NCBI RefSeq assembly: GCF_002836475.1
Contig: NZ_PJBJ01000023.1
Location: 62,001 to 126,000 of the forward strand
Reading direction: 5' to 3'
Length of the DNA: 64,000 nucleotides
Source: Flavobacterium sp. ALD4
GTDB lineage: Bacteria; Bacteroidota; Bacteroidia; Flavobacteriales; Flavobacteriaceae
Shown here: one piece after another, positions 26,858 through 36,028 of the stretch
How the letters are laid out: each line of letters begins with the position of its first letter
Position numbering within the stretch: the first letter of the stretch is position 1
The notes under the pieces: model-generated
Told to the model about the DNA's origin: nothing
Seen by the model: only the letters and a program-made list of their open reading frames with translations
Database searches by the model: none
Made by a program: the position numbers and the translations under genes

Positions 26858-28225
26858 TTAAGCAATCCAAATCGTTTTTGTATTCACAAATTCACGAATT
26901 CCATAGGCAGCCAGTTCTCTTCCGTAACCACTGTTTTTAATTCCGCCAAAAGGTAATCTTGGATCAGAAACTACTAACTTATTGACAAAACTGCTTCCTG
27001 CTTCCAGTTGTAAAGCTAATTTTTCTCCGCGTTCTCTGTTTCCAGTGAATACTCCAGAACCCAAACCAAATTGCGAATTGTTTGCCAGTTCAACGGCATG
27101 AACATCATCTTTTGCGCGCATTACCGAGGCTGCAGGACCAAATAATTCATTATCAAATGCTTCCATTCCTGGTTCCAGATCAACTAATATTGTTGCCGGA
27201 TAGTAGGCACCTTTTCCTTCGGGAATGACTCCTCCTAGAACCAAGCGTCCCCCTTGTTCTATTGTTTTTAATACCTGCCCGTGCAATTCATCTCTTAAAT
27301 CATGCCTTGCCATCGGGCCGTAGTATACGTCTTCGTTAGTTGGATCGCCCATTTTTGCAGCTTTCATTTTTTTAGTAAATAAAGCCAAAAACGCATCATA
27401 GATGGCATCATGAACTATAAATCTTTTAGCTGCAATACACGTTTGCCCGTTGTTTTGTAATCGTCCAAAAGTAGCCAAATCAGTTGCTTCTTCTAAATCG
27501 ACATCATCCAGGATAATATACGCATCACTACCTCCAAGTTCCATAACCGTTTTCTTTAGGTTTTGTCCCGCAATTGAGGCGACAGAACGTCCGGTAGCGT
27601 CACTTCCGGTAAGCGTAATGGCGACAATATTTTTATTTTCAATAAGTATTTTTACGTCTTTGGCCTCCACATTCAAATTCATGAATACTCCTTTAGGGAA
27701 TCCTGCTTTAAGGAAAGCGTCTTCGATAGCAAAGGCACATCCTTGAACATTGGAAGCATGTTTTAAAACGCCTGTGTTCCCTCCCATTAATGCTGGGATA
27801 GCAAAGCGAATGACTTGATAAAATGGAAAGTTCCAAGGCATCACAGCTAAGATTACTCCTACAGGTTGAAAGGTAACATAACTTTTTGTTGCTTCCGTTT
27901 TAACGGTTTCATCAGCTAATAATGTGCTTGCATGTTCTGCGTAATATCGGCATACCAAAGCACATTTTTCAATCTCTTTGCGGGATTGCCCAATCACTTT
28001 ACCCATTTCCCTAGTCGCCAGTTGGGCGTATTCCTCCTTGTTCTTGTCAAAAACATCGGCTAATGCATACATTAACGTAGCTCGTTCTTCAAATGTTTTT
28101 TGTTTCCAATGATGATATTCCTTTTTTGATGCTGCTATTTTATCTAATGCTTCTCTACTTGTTATTCGATTGTATTCACTTATTTTCTCTCCCGTTGCCG
28201 GATTTATACCTATTCTACTTGCCAT
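26858..28225 (-). CDS. Aldehyde dehydrogenase, succinate-semialdehyde dehydrogenase type
   Basis: 455-residue NAD(P)-dependent ALDH. It has the oxyanion Asn segment MPWNFPFYQ, the general-base Glu in MELGGSD near residue 228, and the nucleophilic Cys in NNGQTCIAAKR near 262. It begins MASRIGINPATGEKI and is short at the N-terminus, as in the GabD2/Sad-like branch. Oxidises succinate semialdehyde or similar aldehydes; specificity cannot be fixed from sequence. Monocistronic. Confidence 0.9.
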   Translation of the reverse strand: MASRIGINPATGEKISEYNRITSREALDKIAASKKEYHHWKQKTFEERATLMYALADVFDKNKEEYAQLATREMGKVIGQSRKEIEKCALVCRYYAEHASTLLADETVKTEATKSYVTFQPVGVILAVMPWNFPFYQVIRFAIPALMGGNTGVLKHASNVQGCAFAIEDAFLKAGFPKGVFMNLNVEAKDVKILIENKNIVAITLTGSDATGRSVASIAGQNLKKTVMELGGSDAYIILDDVDLEEATDLATFGRLQNNGQTCIAAKRFIVHDAIYDAFLALFTKKMKAAKMGDPTNEDVYYGPMARHDLRDELHGQVLKTIEQGGRLVLGGVIPEGKGAYYPATILVDLEPGMEAFDNELFGPAASVMRAKDDVHAVELANNSQFGLGSGVFTGNRERGEKLALQLEAGSSFVNKLVVSDPRLPFGGIKNSGYGRELAAYGIREFVNTKTIWIA

Positions 28226-28665
28226 TGTTTGTGTTTTTAAGTATGTAATGTTATTTTTGTATCCTAAAATATAAAAGTACTAAAAAGGCAGGCAAATAAT
28301 TAATTGCGTGAGGATAATTCCTTAATTTTGTCACGAGTACACACTTTTATCCTATAATTGGGAGCTTTCAACTATTTTGCTGCCTCTTTGCTTCCAAATC
28401 TAGGTACTGACAGCAGTGTCATGCTTTCCATAGCATTAAATAAAGAGGATCAAAATCTTAAAATTTTCAACAGTAATCATCAATAGCTGCATAATTCGTT
28501 GTTTTTATACGGATTAGTTGCTAAATCGTTCTTTATTTTAAATTAAATCTCTTTATTGGTTCTTTGGCGTGGTTTTGGCACATATGGGAAATGTAAGTTT
28601 AAATTTAAATACGCAATGGGTAAAAATTACGCAAATCGTATTTTTAAAATTAAAAAAACAATTTT
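28226..28665. other. Divergent intergenic region ALDH-FKBP
   Basis: A 440-nt gap with no coding resemblance on either strand and no clear consensus promoter. TATTTTTA near 28640 is a weak -7 candidate for the FKBP gene. Confidence 0.35.
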
Positions 28666-29097
28666 ATGATTCAAGTTAAAGAGAATAACACTGTAAAGGT
28701 ACATTACGTAGGGAAATTATCTGATGGACAAGTATTTGATACGTCAGAAGGAAAAGAGCCTTTAGAGTTTACTTTAGGACAAGGAAAATTGATTGCCGGA
28801 TTTGAAAAAGGGTTAATCGATATGAAATTAAACGAGAAAAAGACGATTACTATTTCAAAAGAGGAAGCTTATGGCGAATCTCGTGAAGACTTAATTCAAG
28901 AAGTAGATAAAAGTCAACTTCCTGAAGATATTACACCAGAAGTTGGAATGGGACTTGTATCTAAATCTGCTGACGGAAACGAAATGAATTTGTTAATCGT
29001 TGAAGTTAAAGAGTCAACTATCGTAATTGATGGTAACCACCCTTTAGCAGGTAAAGAGCTAACCTTTGATCTTGAAGTAGTTGATATTCAATCATAA
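28666..29097 (+). CDS. FKBP-type peptidyl-prolyl isomerase (SlyD-like)
   Basis: 143-residue SlyD-type PPIase. An FKBP half is split by the insert-in-flap domain: the N-terminal part has VHYVGKLSDGQVFDTS, LGQGKLIAGFEKGL is the FKBP pocket, and the insert spans about residues 70-120. The C-terminal strand is HPLAGKELTFDLEV. It lacks the His-rich metal-binding tail of E. coli SlyD. Cytoplasmic proline isomerase/chaperone. Single gene followed by a strong terminator. Confidence 0.93.
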   Translation: MIQVKENNTVKVHYVGKLSDGQVFDTSEGKEPLEFTLGQGKLIAGFEKGLIDMKLNEKKTITISKEEAYGESREDLIQEVDKSQLPEDITPEVGMGLVSKSADGNEMNLLIVEVKESTIVIDGNHPLAGKELTFDLEVVDIQS

Positions 29098-29117
29098 AAA
29101 GCAATAAGTTTATCTAT

Positions 29118-29169
29118 AAACGGGACGGTATTTGTTGAATTTAGTTCAATAATTACCGTCCCGTTTTTT
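29118..29169 (+). terminator. Rho-independent terminator of the FKBP gene
   Basis: A 13-bp perfect stem, AAACGGGACGGTA with its complement, ends in TTTTTT. It is the strongest GC-rich hairpin in the neighbourhood. Confidence 0.9.
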
Positions 29170-29241
29170 ATGGCATCGTTGTAATAGAATGGCTTTATTA
29201 TGACGCAACATTATGATATTAAGTTTTAAATATAATTAACA

Positions 29242-29664
29242 TTACTTAGTATCAGCTAAATCAGATAAGATTAGATGTGTTGTGGGTTCCCCAAACAATA
29301 ATAGGCGGTCTATAAACCGTTGTAGATGCAATTGATCGACCAAAACGACTTTCATAAAAATATTATGCGTCCCCGTAATTCTATGAATTTCACTGATTTC
29401 TTGAAAATCATCTAATTGACTACAAAAAGTTTTGAGCTTTCCGCTAAACAACTTAAACAGAATAAAAACTTCTAAACCAAAACCCAATTTCTGATTGTTC
29501 AGTTTAAGTTGGTACCCCTTAATGACTTCGCTATCTTCTAATTTCTGGATGCGCTCTCGTACTGATGACGGGGAGAGTCCAATTTGTTTTCCGATATCTA
29601 CATAAGAAACTCTTGAGTTTATTTTGAGTTTTTCAATTATTTTTAAATCTAATGCGTCGACCAT
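29242..29664 (-). CDS. Lrp/AsnC family transcriptional regulator
   Basis: 140 residues: N-terminal winged helix-turn-helix (about 4-60, with LSPSSVRERIQKLEDSEVI as the recognition region) and C-terminal RAM/ACT-like effector domain. It is divergent from the TauE/SafE-type transporter gene with a 106-nt shared intergenic region. The geometry suggests it controls that exporter in response to an amino acid or related ligand. Effector unknown. Confidence 0.9.
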   Translation of the reverse strand: MVDALDLKIIEKLKINSRVSYVDIGKQIGLSPSSVRERIQKLEDSEVIKGYQLKLNNQKLGFGLEVFILFKLFSGKLKTFCSQLDDFQEISEIHRITGTHNIFMKVVLVDQLHLQRFIDRLLLFGEPTTHLILSDLADTK

Positions 29665-29740
29665 AAATAAAGTTTTAATTGGGGTAAAATTACATTTATA
29701 ATATTGAATAATCCTGATTTGCCCGTTGAAAAGATTTTAA

Positions 29741-29766
29741 CAACCGTACTTCGAGCCGTACTTTTG
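29741..29766 (+). promoter_or_regulatory. Promoter/operator candidate for the TauE-like exporter
   Basis: TACTTTTG (29759-29766) matches TAnnTTTG but ends only 4 nt before the ATG, predicting a leaderless mRNA. The octamer CCGTACTT occurs twice in direct repeat (29745-29752 and 29757-29764), overlapping the -7 box. This is a plausible site for the divergent Lrp-type regulator. Confidence 0.4.
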
Positions 29767-29770
29767 TACC

Positions 29771-30490
29771 ATGGATACAATGCTATTGTTGCTTACAATT
29801 GGGATTTTTACAGGTTTTTTTATACAGACAATAATTGGTTTTGCAGGGGCTTTAATAGCACTGCCTTTTTTACTTTTTGTAATGCCGCTATCTGAGGCGG
29901 TGTGTTATATCTCCATTTTTTATTTTATCTCAACTCCTATTTATGTTTATAAGGAATGGAAGCATATTGATAAAGAGTTAGTCAAAAAATTAGCGCTATC
30001 CTCTTTCATTGGTGTTATTGTTGGTATTATTGTCTTGACGTACGGCAAACCGATAATTCTCAAGAAAGCCTTAGGTATATTTATAATTCTATTTGTCTTT
30101 AATAGTCTAAGAATCAATAAAGTACTTCCCTCAATAACTAAAATGAAACATCTATTTGGTTTTATGGGTGGCTTTTTCTCGGGACTATTTGCTACCGGCG
30201 GTCCTATATATGTCATTCTTATTAAAAATGAGACTAACGATGTAAAGACCTTTAGAGCGACCATGTTTGCTTCGTTAGGATTAGTGACGGTCATGCGAAT
30301 TCCTATTTTAGTATTTGGGGGGTTTTTGTCATGGAACCAACTTTACAATTCTTTATATGTGTTGCCTTTTTTTATACTCGCCTTATTTTTAGGTAAAAAA
30401 GTGTATTTAAAATTAGATGATGTCCTTATAAAGAAGATCATTTTAGGATTGTTATTTATTTCGGGTGCTCTGCTGTTGATAAACGAATAA
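29771..30490 (+). CDS. TauE/SafE-type membrane transporter
   Basis: 239 residues with about eight transmembrane helices arranged as two repeats. Each repeat is marked by a G-rich turn (TIIGFAGALIALPF near residue 20, SGLFATGGPIYVIL near 137), the TSUP family signature. Such proteins export sulfite, sulfoacetate or other organic anions. Divergent from an Lrp-type regulator, which suggests inducible export of an amino-acid-related anion; this is inference from context. Confidence 0.88.
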   Translation: MDTMLLLLTIGIFTGFFIQTIIGFAGALIALPFLLFVMPLSEAVCYISIFYFISTPIYVYKEWKHIDKELVKKLALSSFIGVIVGIIVLTYGKPIILKKALGIFIILFVFNSLRINKVLPSITKMKHLFGFMGGFFSGLFATGGPIYVILIKNETNDVKTFRATMFASLGLVTVMRIPILVFGGFLSWNQLYNSLYVLPFFILALFLGKKVYLKLDDVLIKKIILGLLFISGALLLINE

Positions 30491-30645
30491 TCTACTTGAT
30501 TTCAAGCACCAATAAAAAATATATCGCTTAAAAAATGGATTTGTGACTTGCACTTACCTACTAAGCTGATTGATGATACTGTTATACTTTTTTCAATAAA
30601 GTTTTTCTTTCGAATAACGACTTGTACTGTAAAATTTACTTGGGT

Positions 30646-31260
30646 TTATGTACTCGCAGTTCCCCAATAATTATAACTAAGAGGTTTCCATCCTGGTATA
30701 TAAATGGTTTCTAATTTGATATTTTTAAAACCGCTATCTTTTATAATTTGAGGTATATTTCTATTTAAATTGCATCCCCCAGCAACTTCTTTCCAAATGG
30801 GATTTATAAAGTCTTGTACCTTTTGAACTCCTTTTTCTGGAGCAATTCCGTGTTCACAAAACAAAAGAAGTCCTGTTGGTTTCAATACTCTTCTCATTTC
30901 TTCTAATGCCTTTTTTGCATCAGGAATAGTGCAAAGGGAATAAGTAACTACTACGGTGTCAAAACGACCATCATCAAACGGCAGTTCTTCTGCAGAAGCA
31001 ATCATAAATTTAAAATTAAACCCTAGCTTTTTTGTATCAATAGTACATTTCTTCCAAGTCTCTTCAAAAGGGTCAATTGCAGTAAGACAAATCACTTTTT
31101 TGTTTTCATAAAAAGGCAAATTTAAGCCAGTCCCAATACCTATCTCTAAGACGTTTCCTGTAGCAATAGGAATTATTTTCTTACGTTGTTTTGCAAAAGA
31201 ACTCAAACCGCAAGCGATATTTATTAGACTTGGCAGTATGTACTTAGTGTATATTCCCAT
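30646..31260 (-). CDS. Class I SAM-dependent methyltransferase (Methyltransf_11)
   Basis: 204 residues. The SAM motif LEIGIGTGLNLPFY near residue 36, the acidic post-I residue in AIDPFE, and VVVTYSLCTIPD as motif IV are clear. The sequence resembles METTL7/phospholipid-methyltransferase-like enzymes, and EHGIAPEKG near residue 145 is typical of that group. Stands alone; acceptor unknown. Confidence 0.85.
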   Translation of the reverse strand: MGIYTKYILPSLINIACGLSSFAKQRKKIIPIATGNVLEIGIGTGLNLPFYENKKVICLTAIDPFEETWKKCTIDTKKLGFNFKFMIASAEELPFDDGRFDTVVVTYSLCTIPDAKKALEEMRRVLKPTGLLLFCEHGIAPEKGVQKVQDFINPIWKEVAGGCNLNRNIPQIIKDSGFKNIKLETIYIPGWKPLSYNYWGTAST

Positions 31261-31402
31261 TATTTTATGTTACTAGATTCAATTAATTAATGCAGCTCTC
31301 AGGAAAAGCGATATGATAATTTTTTAAAAGAAGGGGCATAAAAGTCCTCTCTCAAGAATAGGACACATTACCCTTATTTGCTCCTAACCAAAGTTGTAAA
31401 CA

Positions 31403-32215
31403 ATGAGTTATTTAACCCGTGAACAAAGATATACTATTAGTGTCGAGTTTAAGTAAAAGCGAAATCGCATTGTTCATTAAAAACGATAAGTCGGTATTGA
31501 CTCGAAAGCTAAAACGCAATTATATTGTACACAGTGGTAAATATGATTGTAATTTAGCACAGTAAAAATATGAAAAACGATAACAAGGAAAACCTAAATT
31601 AAATGATTAGACTTTCGCAATTAGAGGACAAATTAGAAAATACTTGAGTTAAGTCCGGAACAAATCGTGCGGATTTGTTTAAAAAACGGATTATCTTGTG
31701 TTTCAACAGCGTCTATTTATCAGCTTATTTGGAAAGTAAAAAAGAGAAGAGTTTCTGTATCTAAATGTACTAATAACTGGGAAAAAGATATAGAAAAGAG
31801 GAAGTGCGAAAGATTTCAAAACTGTCTTAACCAAAAGGCTACTAATTGTTGATTTACAGCAACGATTTGGAGATTTAGAAATAGGTACTGTAATAGGAAA
31901 GAATCACAAAGGAGCTGTTGTAACTATAAATGATAGAGCCACTAGAAAACTGAAGATAAAAAAATAAAGTCTAAGGAAAGTGAGTTGCTTAAGCAAGCGA
32001 TCATTGAATTATTACAGAATTGGAAGTCTCATTTGTTTACTGCGAGATCTGATAATAGAAAAGGCGTTGTAAAAGCACTAGAAATCGTAATGAATCTCTC
32101 TTGAAGAGATACCCAACGGAAAAATTATAGAAATATAAGAAAAATTAAATCATCGTCCGAGAAAAGATTTAATTCTGAAACACCAAATTATATGTTTACG
32201 TAAAAGGCTGGATTT
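31403..32215 (+). pseudogene. Decayed IS30-family transposase
   Basis: Starts MSYLTREQRYTISVEF, then a stop and frameshift. The N-terminal HTH continues in another frame (SKSEIALFIKNDKSVLTRKL, then GKYDCNLAQ). Further frames carry NGLSCVSTASIYQLIW, then the DDE-domain piece GDLEIGTVIGKNHKGAVVTI and NDRATRKLK, then WKSHLFTARSDN, and finally SETPNYMF near the end. The first Asp of the DDE triad is replaced (IGT for IDT), and the stretch between the second Asp region and the C-terminus, normally containing HPYHSWERG, is deleted. Multiple lesions: a long-dead insertion sequence. Terminal inverted repeats were not located. Confidence 0.85.
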
Positions 32216-32236
32216 TTACCTTGAATCTTGTAAATA

Positions 32237-32273
32237 AAAAAAACCTGAAACTTCAAGGTTTTAGGTTTTTTTT
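32237..32273. terminator. Bidirectional terminator
   Basis: AAAAAACCTGAAAC pairs with GTTTTAGGTTTTTT across a 6-nt loop, with T8 on the plus strand and A-rich sequence on the other side. It lies 117 nt past the carbonic-anhydrase stop and just after the IS30 remnant. Confidence 0.75.
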
Positions 32274-32389
32274 ATACAACCAGTAATTAAAATACTAAAT
32301 AAAAAGTATTAGTGTTAAAATTACATGTACCGCTTCTTTGTAAAATTCATATTGAATTAAAACTTTAGAAAATATACGGGTGTTTTATT

Positions 32390-33001
32390 TTAAGTTGCTT
32401 CACCAAATTTTGTTGCTTCAGGAATTTCAATTAATTTTCCTGATTTTACATCAAAAATATATCCGTAAACTGGAATATAAGAAGGTACCAATGGATGGTC
32501 CTTAATTCGGCGAACATCTTCAATAATACTTTCTGTTTGGTCGGCAATGGTTAAAAAAGAAATATTATTTGCTTCTTTAGAGCCGCCTTCTTCACTTACA
32601 TTTTTCCAACCGTTTTGGTCTACTGATGCGGTAGAGAGACTTTTAGAGAGTAAATCACGGATGATTTCATCGGTAAAAAGGGTCATGCCACAATCCGTAT
32701 GATGAATAACAAACCACTCAGCAGTTCCTAAAAGTTTGTGCGAAATTACTAAGGAGCGAATGGCGTCATCGCTCGCCCGTCCACCAGCATTTCTGATCAC
32801 ATGGGCATCACCTTCTGACAAACCTGCATATTTTGCTGGATCAAGACGCGCATCCATGCAAGTAAGAATTGCGAATTTTCGTGCGGGAGGCAATCCTAAA
32901 TCTTTTTTTTCTCCAAAATTGACAGCATAATTTTCATTTGCATCGAGTACTTCTTGGTGTACTTTACTAGTTTCTTTTTGTAGTAAATTATTTTTTGTCA
33001 T
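32390..33001 (-). CDS. Beta-carbonic anhydrase
   Basis: 203-residue zinc enzyme interconverting CO2 and bicarbonate. Zinc ligands lie in CMDAR (Cys, with the Asp-Arg dyad) near residue 48 and in HHTDCGM (His and Cys) near 100. [17 protein letters not shown] is the conserved helix between them. No signal peptide; cytoplasmic. The segment after residue 115 has the short insertion typical of the Mycobacterium Rv1284-like class. A headless gene fragment lies just upstream on the same strand. Confidence 0.93.
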   Translation of the reverse strand: MTKNNLLQKETSKVHQEVLDANENYAVNFGEKKDLGLPPARKFAILTCMDARLDPAKYAGLSEGDAHVIRNAGGRASDDAIRSLVISHKLLGTAEWFVIHHTDCGMTLFTDEIIRDLLSKSLSTASVDQNGWKNVSEEGGSKEANNISFLTIADQTESIIEDVRRIKDHPLVPSYIPVYGYIFDVKSGKLIEIPEATKFGEAT

Positions 33002-33064
33002 GCTAATTTGAGGTTATTATTTTTATTGTTTTTTGTACTTAATTATATGTTGCTTACTAATTTT

Positions 33065-33316
33065 CTAATACAATTTTATTTTTAATTTTAATTTTTTAGC
33101 AATTTTGAGAACATCGGCCAAAGCGTCATTTAAGGTAACTTGCTTGCCTCCTCTTTGAATAACAATGGGTATTTCGACATACGATGCATCGTATATCTCG
33201 ATTAAATTAGCTGCCGTTTTTAACTTAGTAAGAGCACGAAAACTTGGAACGGCAACAAGTTTTACTTCTGATTTTTTAGCTGTTAAATGCCCAAGTATAA
33301 CAAAGTGTATAATTTT
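33065..33316 (-). pseudogene. Headless gene fragment of unknown family
   Basis: An 83-codon minus-strand frame with protein-like composition but no start codon, bounded upstream by a stop. It contains KLVAVPSFRALTKLKTAANL and VEIPIVIQRGGKQVTLNDAL and ends IKLY. I do not recognise the family. The absence of any Met and the decayed sequence upstream suggest the C-terminal remnant of a gene that once preceded the carbonic anhydrase. Confidence 0.45.
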
Positions 33317-34320
33317 TCACTCGTGATCATTTTGCAATTTCAAATGATTTATCAAATAATAATTTATTACTTATTATTAATTCTTCTCATTTAGATCAGT
33401 AAATAATAAAGAGCTAATTTGAAGCTGTGAAAATTCAAATTTATATTCTATGTCATTTCTTCAAATTAATGATTTTATAGCAAGATCATTTCTTAATCAA
33501 TATTAGCTAGAATTTGACTCTGTATACCCATACTTTTCTGTTACTGCCAAGGTACTCGAAAACAAAATTTCTTCCAAAGTAAATCAATTAAAAATTAATT
33601 AATTAGAAAAAGCAGCTCTGATTTTGTTGTTTTTTCAGCTGAAAAATGTAAATATTTAATCGTTTCTATAATAGGTACACCCAAGCCAACATTTGGTTAC
33701 TACATTAATAATAATACACTTATTGCTAGAGATTTGAGCTAAACTTTCGGGGCTATTAATATTCATTTTATGTCTGTTTAAATTACTTCATATCTTTTTC
33801 TACTAAAACATCTACTTCAAAGGAAGTAGTCGCTTACGCGAAAAGTTGTACTGGAGTAATTACAAATAGTAAGGATAGAATTTTTTGTTTTAACTACTGT
33901 TTTTTATCTAACAAAATAGACCTTTTGAATTTTTCCTTTTTTCGATATTATAAATAGCCGTTGCATCACTGAATTTACCTCCCCGTTGCACATTATTTTT
34001 ATCGATAACAACATTCTTGGATAATCCTGCGTCTTAGCTCGCAAGACTTAGTCCTTATTGGCTGAGTAGTTCGCTGCATAGGGAACGACTTCCAAATAGG
34101 CTTTTGAGAAACGATAGTCCGAAGCAAAATCTCTTGTCCCTTGCATATATGGGCTATCAAATAGCCTCACTAGTAATGAAAGGCCTTTACAAGCGAAGAA
34201 CTGTTTTCCACTTTTTGACCGGGAAGAGTGGAACGAATTGGAGAATAGCTCCCACAAAAAATAGTAACAAATGGCAATTTTATATAGCAATACTACAGCT
34301 GTTTTAGCATTTTAAATATT
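33317..34320. other. 1-kb region without an intact gene
   Basis: AT-rich and apparently decayed. One further protein-like shred on the minus strand (33908 to about 34030) encodes GGKFSDATAIYNIEKRK after a stop and lacks a start; family unknown. Two short frames at 34048-34307 overlap each other on opposite strands and look spurious. Confidence 0.4.
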
Positions 34321-34328
34321 TACCTTTG
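34321..34328 (+). promoter_or_regulatory. -7 box of the MFS transporter gene
   Basis: TACCTTTG fits TAnnTTTG exactly, 21 nt upstream of the TTG start codon. Confidence 0.55.
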
Positions 34329-34349
34329 CAAAAAATTTAAGAAGTAATT

Positions 34350-35561
34350 TTGAGTACAAATACACCTAGATCCAAATTAAAATATTTTCAGTTAATCCTA
34401 ATTTTAGGTTCTCTAACCGCACTGGGACCATTTTCAATTGATATGTATTTACCCGGGTTTTCGGGAATTGCAGAAGATCTAAATACTACAGTTGCTAAAG
34501 TATCCATGACCCTATCCAGTTATTTTATTGGGATTTCTGCAGGACAATTGCTGTATGGCCCATTACTTGATCGTTTTGGAAGAAAAAAACCATTATTTAT
34601 TGGATTGTTGGTCTATATTTTAGCCTCTTTGGGTTGCGCGTTTGTTGGCGATATAGATACTTTTATTGGTTTGCGTTTTATACAAGCAGTAGGCAGCTGT
34701 GCCGCTACGGTAGCTGCTATAGCAATGGTTCGAGATTTGTTTCCCGTAAAAGAAATTCCAAAAGTACTTTCGTTATTGATGTTGGTCGTAGGGCTTTCGC
34801 CAATGTTAGCACCTACTATTGGTGGGTATGTAACAGCTGCCCACGGATGGCATGTTGTATTTTTAATTTTAATGGGTATTGGAATCGTGGTTCTTTTGGC
34901 TGCTCATTTTGGGTTGCCACATACGCACGAACCGGATACTTCTATTTCGTTGAAACCAAAACCAATTATTCTTAATTTTTGGAGCGTAATGAGAGAACCC
35001 CAGTTTTATACGTATGCTTTTACGGGAGCGATTGCTTTCTCTGGCTTGTTTACGTATGTTGCCGCCTCTCCTATTCTATTTATGGATGTTTTTAAAGTAG
35101 ATGCCAAAACCTATGGTTGGATTTTTGCCTTTATGTCATTGAGTTTTATCAGTGCCAGTCAGTTGAACTCCTTGTTGCTTAGAAAATTTAGCAGTGAGCA
35201 AATGATTTTTGGAGCTTTAATTGTGCAATCTGTTATTAGTGTCACTTTCTTGATTGCATCTATAAATCACCTTTTAGGATTATATCAAACAATTGGTATG
35301 CTGTTCATTTTCTTGGCTTGTTTGGGTATTTCTAACCCCAATACCGCTGCGCTAACTCTAGCTCCATTTACAAAAAATGCAGGCAGTGCCTCAGCATTAA
35401 TGGGTGCGATTCAGCTGGGATTAGGTGCTTTTGCTTCTTTTGCTGTGGGTCTTTTTGTTAAAGATTCTATGGTACCTATGGTAGTGATTATGACAATCAG
35501 CACCATAGCTGCATTGATTTTCTTAAGTATTGGTAAGAGGAATATTATTGTTAAACATTAA
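34350..35561 (+). CDS. Bcr/CflA family multidrug efflux MFS transporter
   Basis: 403 residues with 12 predicted transmembrane helices. The DHA1/Bcr signature LTALGPFSIDMYLPGF lies in helix 1, and loop 2-3 carries the MFS motif A variant YGPLLDRFGRKKPL. An early Arg follows in RFIQAVGSCAATV (motif B). Proton-driven export of drugs such as bicyclomycin or chloramphenicol-type compounds is the family role. The start is TTG at 34350: no ATG lies upstream in frame, the next Met is inside helix 1, and a consensus -7 box is correctly placed. Confidence 0.92.
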   Translation: MSTNTPRSKLKYFQLILILGSLTALGPFSIDMYLPGFSGIAEDLNTTVAKVSMTLSSYFIGISAGQLLYGPLLDRFGRKKPLFIGLLVYILASLGCAFVGDIDTFIGLRFIQAVGSCAATVAAIAMVRDLFPVKEIPKVLSLLMLVVGLSPMLAPTIGGYVTAAHGWHVVFLILMGIGIVVLLAAHFGLPHTHEPDTSISLKPKPIILNFWSVMREPQFYTYAFTGAIAFSGLFTYVAASPILFMDVFKVDAKTYGWIFAFMSLSFISASQLNSLLLRKFSSEQMIFGALIVQSVISVTFLIASINHLLGLYQTIGMLFIFLACLGISNPNTAALTLAPFTKNAGSASALMGAIQLGLGAFASFAVGLFVKDSMVPMVVIMTISTIAALIFLSIGKRNIIVKH

Positions 35562-35928
35562 GGCAGGGCTATTACTTTTTAAATATATAAGTAAAAAATA
35601 AAACTTGAGGATTAGGGTACAAGCAAATATAAATCTCAATTATTGAAGCAAATAAAGACTTATACTTTCGCTTCTTTACAAAAAATTCCCGCTTTTAGAT
35701 TGAGAACAGAGTGGTTGCTATAATTGATTGTCCATTTTAAATTATAGTACCTGTATGGTTTAAAAAATGAAAGTGAATCATCGTTATTAATCAGACTAAT
35801 AGACTTAGATGACTTGTAATTATATGGTTTGAAAAAAATATTTATTCCTTAAAATAAGTAAAGTCTCTATTACTATGGTTATATTTTTAAAGTATTCAAG
35901 ACAACTTAGATGACTTAAATCATCATAA
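35562..35928. other. Intergenic region between convergent genes
   Basis: AT-rich, no gene. A loose palindrome GATGACTTAAATCATC occurs near 35909-35924. It resembles the FNR-like boxes only superficially and is at gene ends, not a promoter position. Confidence 0.35.
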
Positions 35929-35972
35929 AAAAACATAATCCAAACAAGTAAACTTGTCTGGATTATGTTTTT
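35929..35972. terminator. Bidirectional terminator between MFS and NDH-2 genes
   Basis: ACATAATCCA and ACAAGT pair with ACTTGT and TGGATTATGT (one mismatched base between the helices), flanked by A and T runs. Convergent genes end on both sides. Confidence 0.85.
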
Positions 35973-36028
35973 AAAATTTATAGTTCAATAAATAAGACGT
36001 TCAATTCTTTATACGTCTATAAAATCAA

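Noticed and set aside
34048..34307. Two opposite-strand short frames
   Set aside because: They mirror each other, lack homology and sit in decayed sequence.
35909..35924. GATGACTTAAATCATC palindrome as another FNR-like box
   Set aside because: Wrong outer bases and located between gene ends, not at a promoter.
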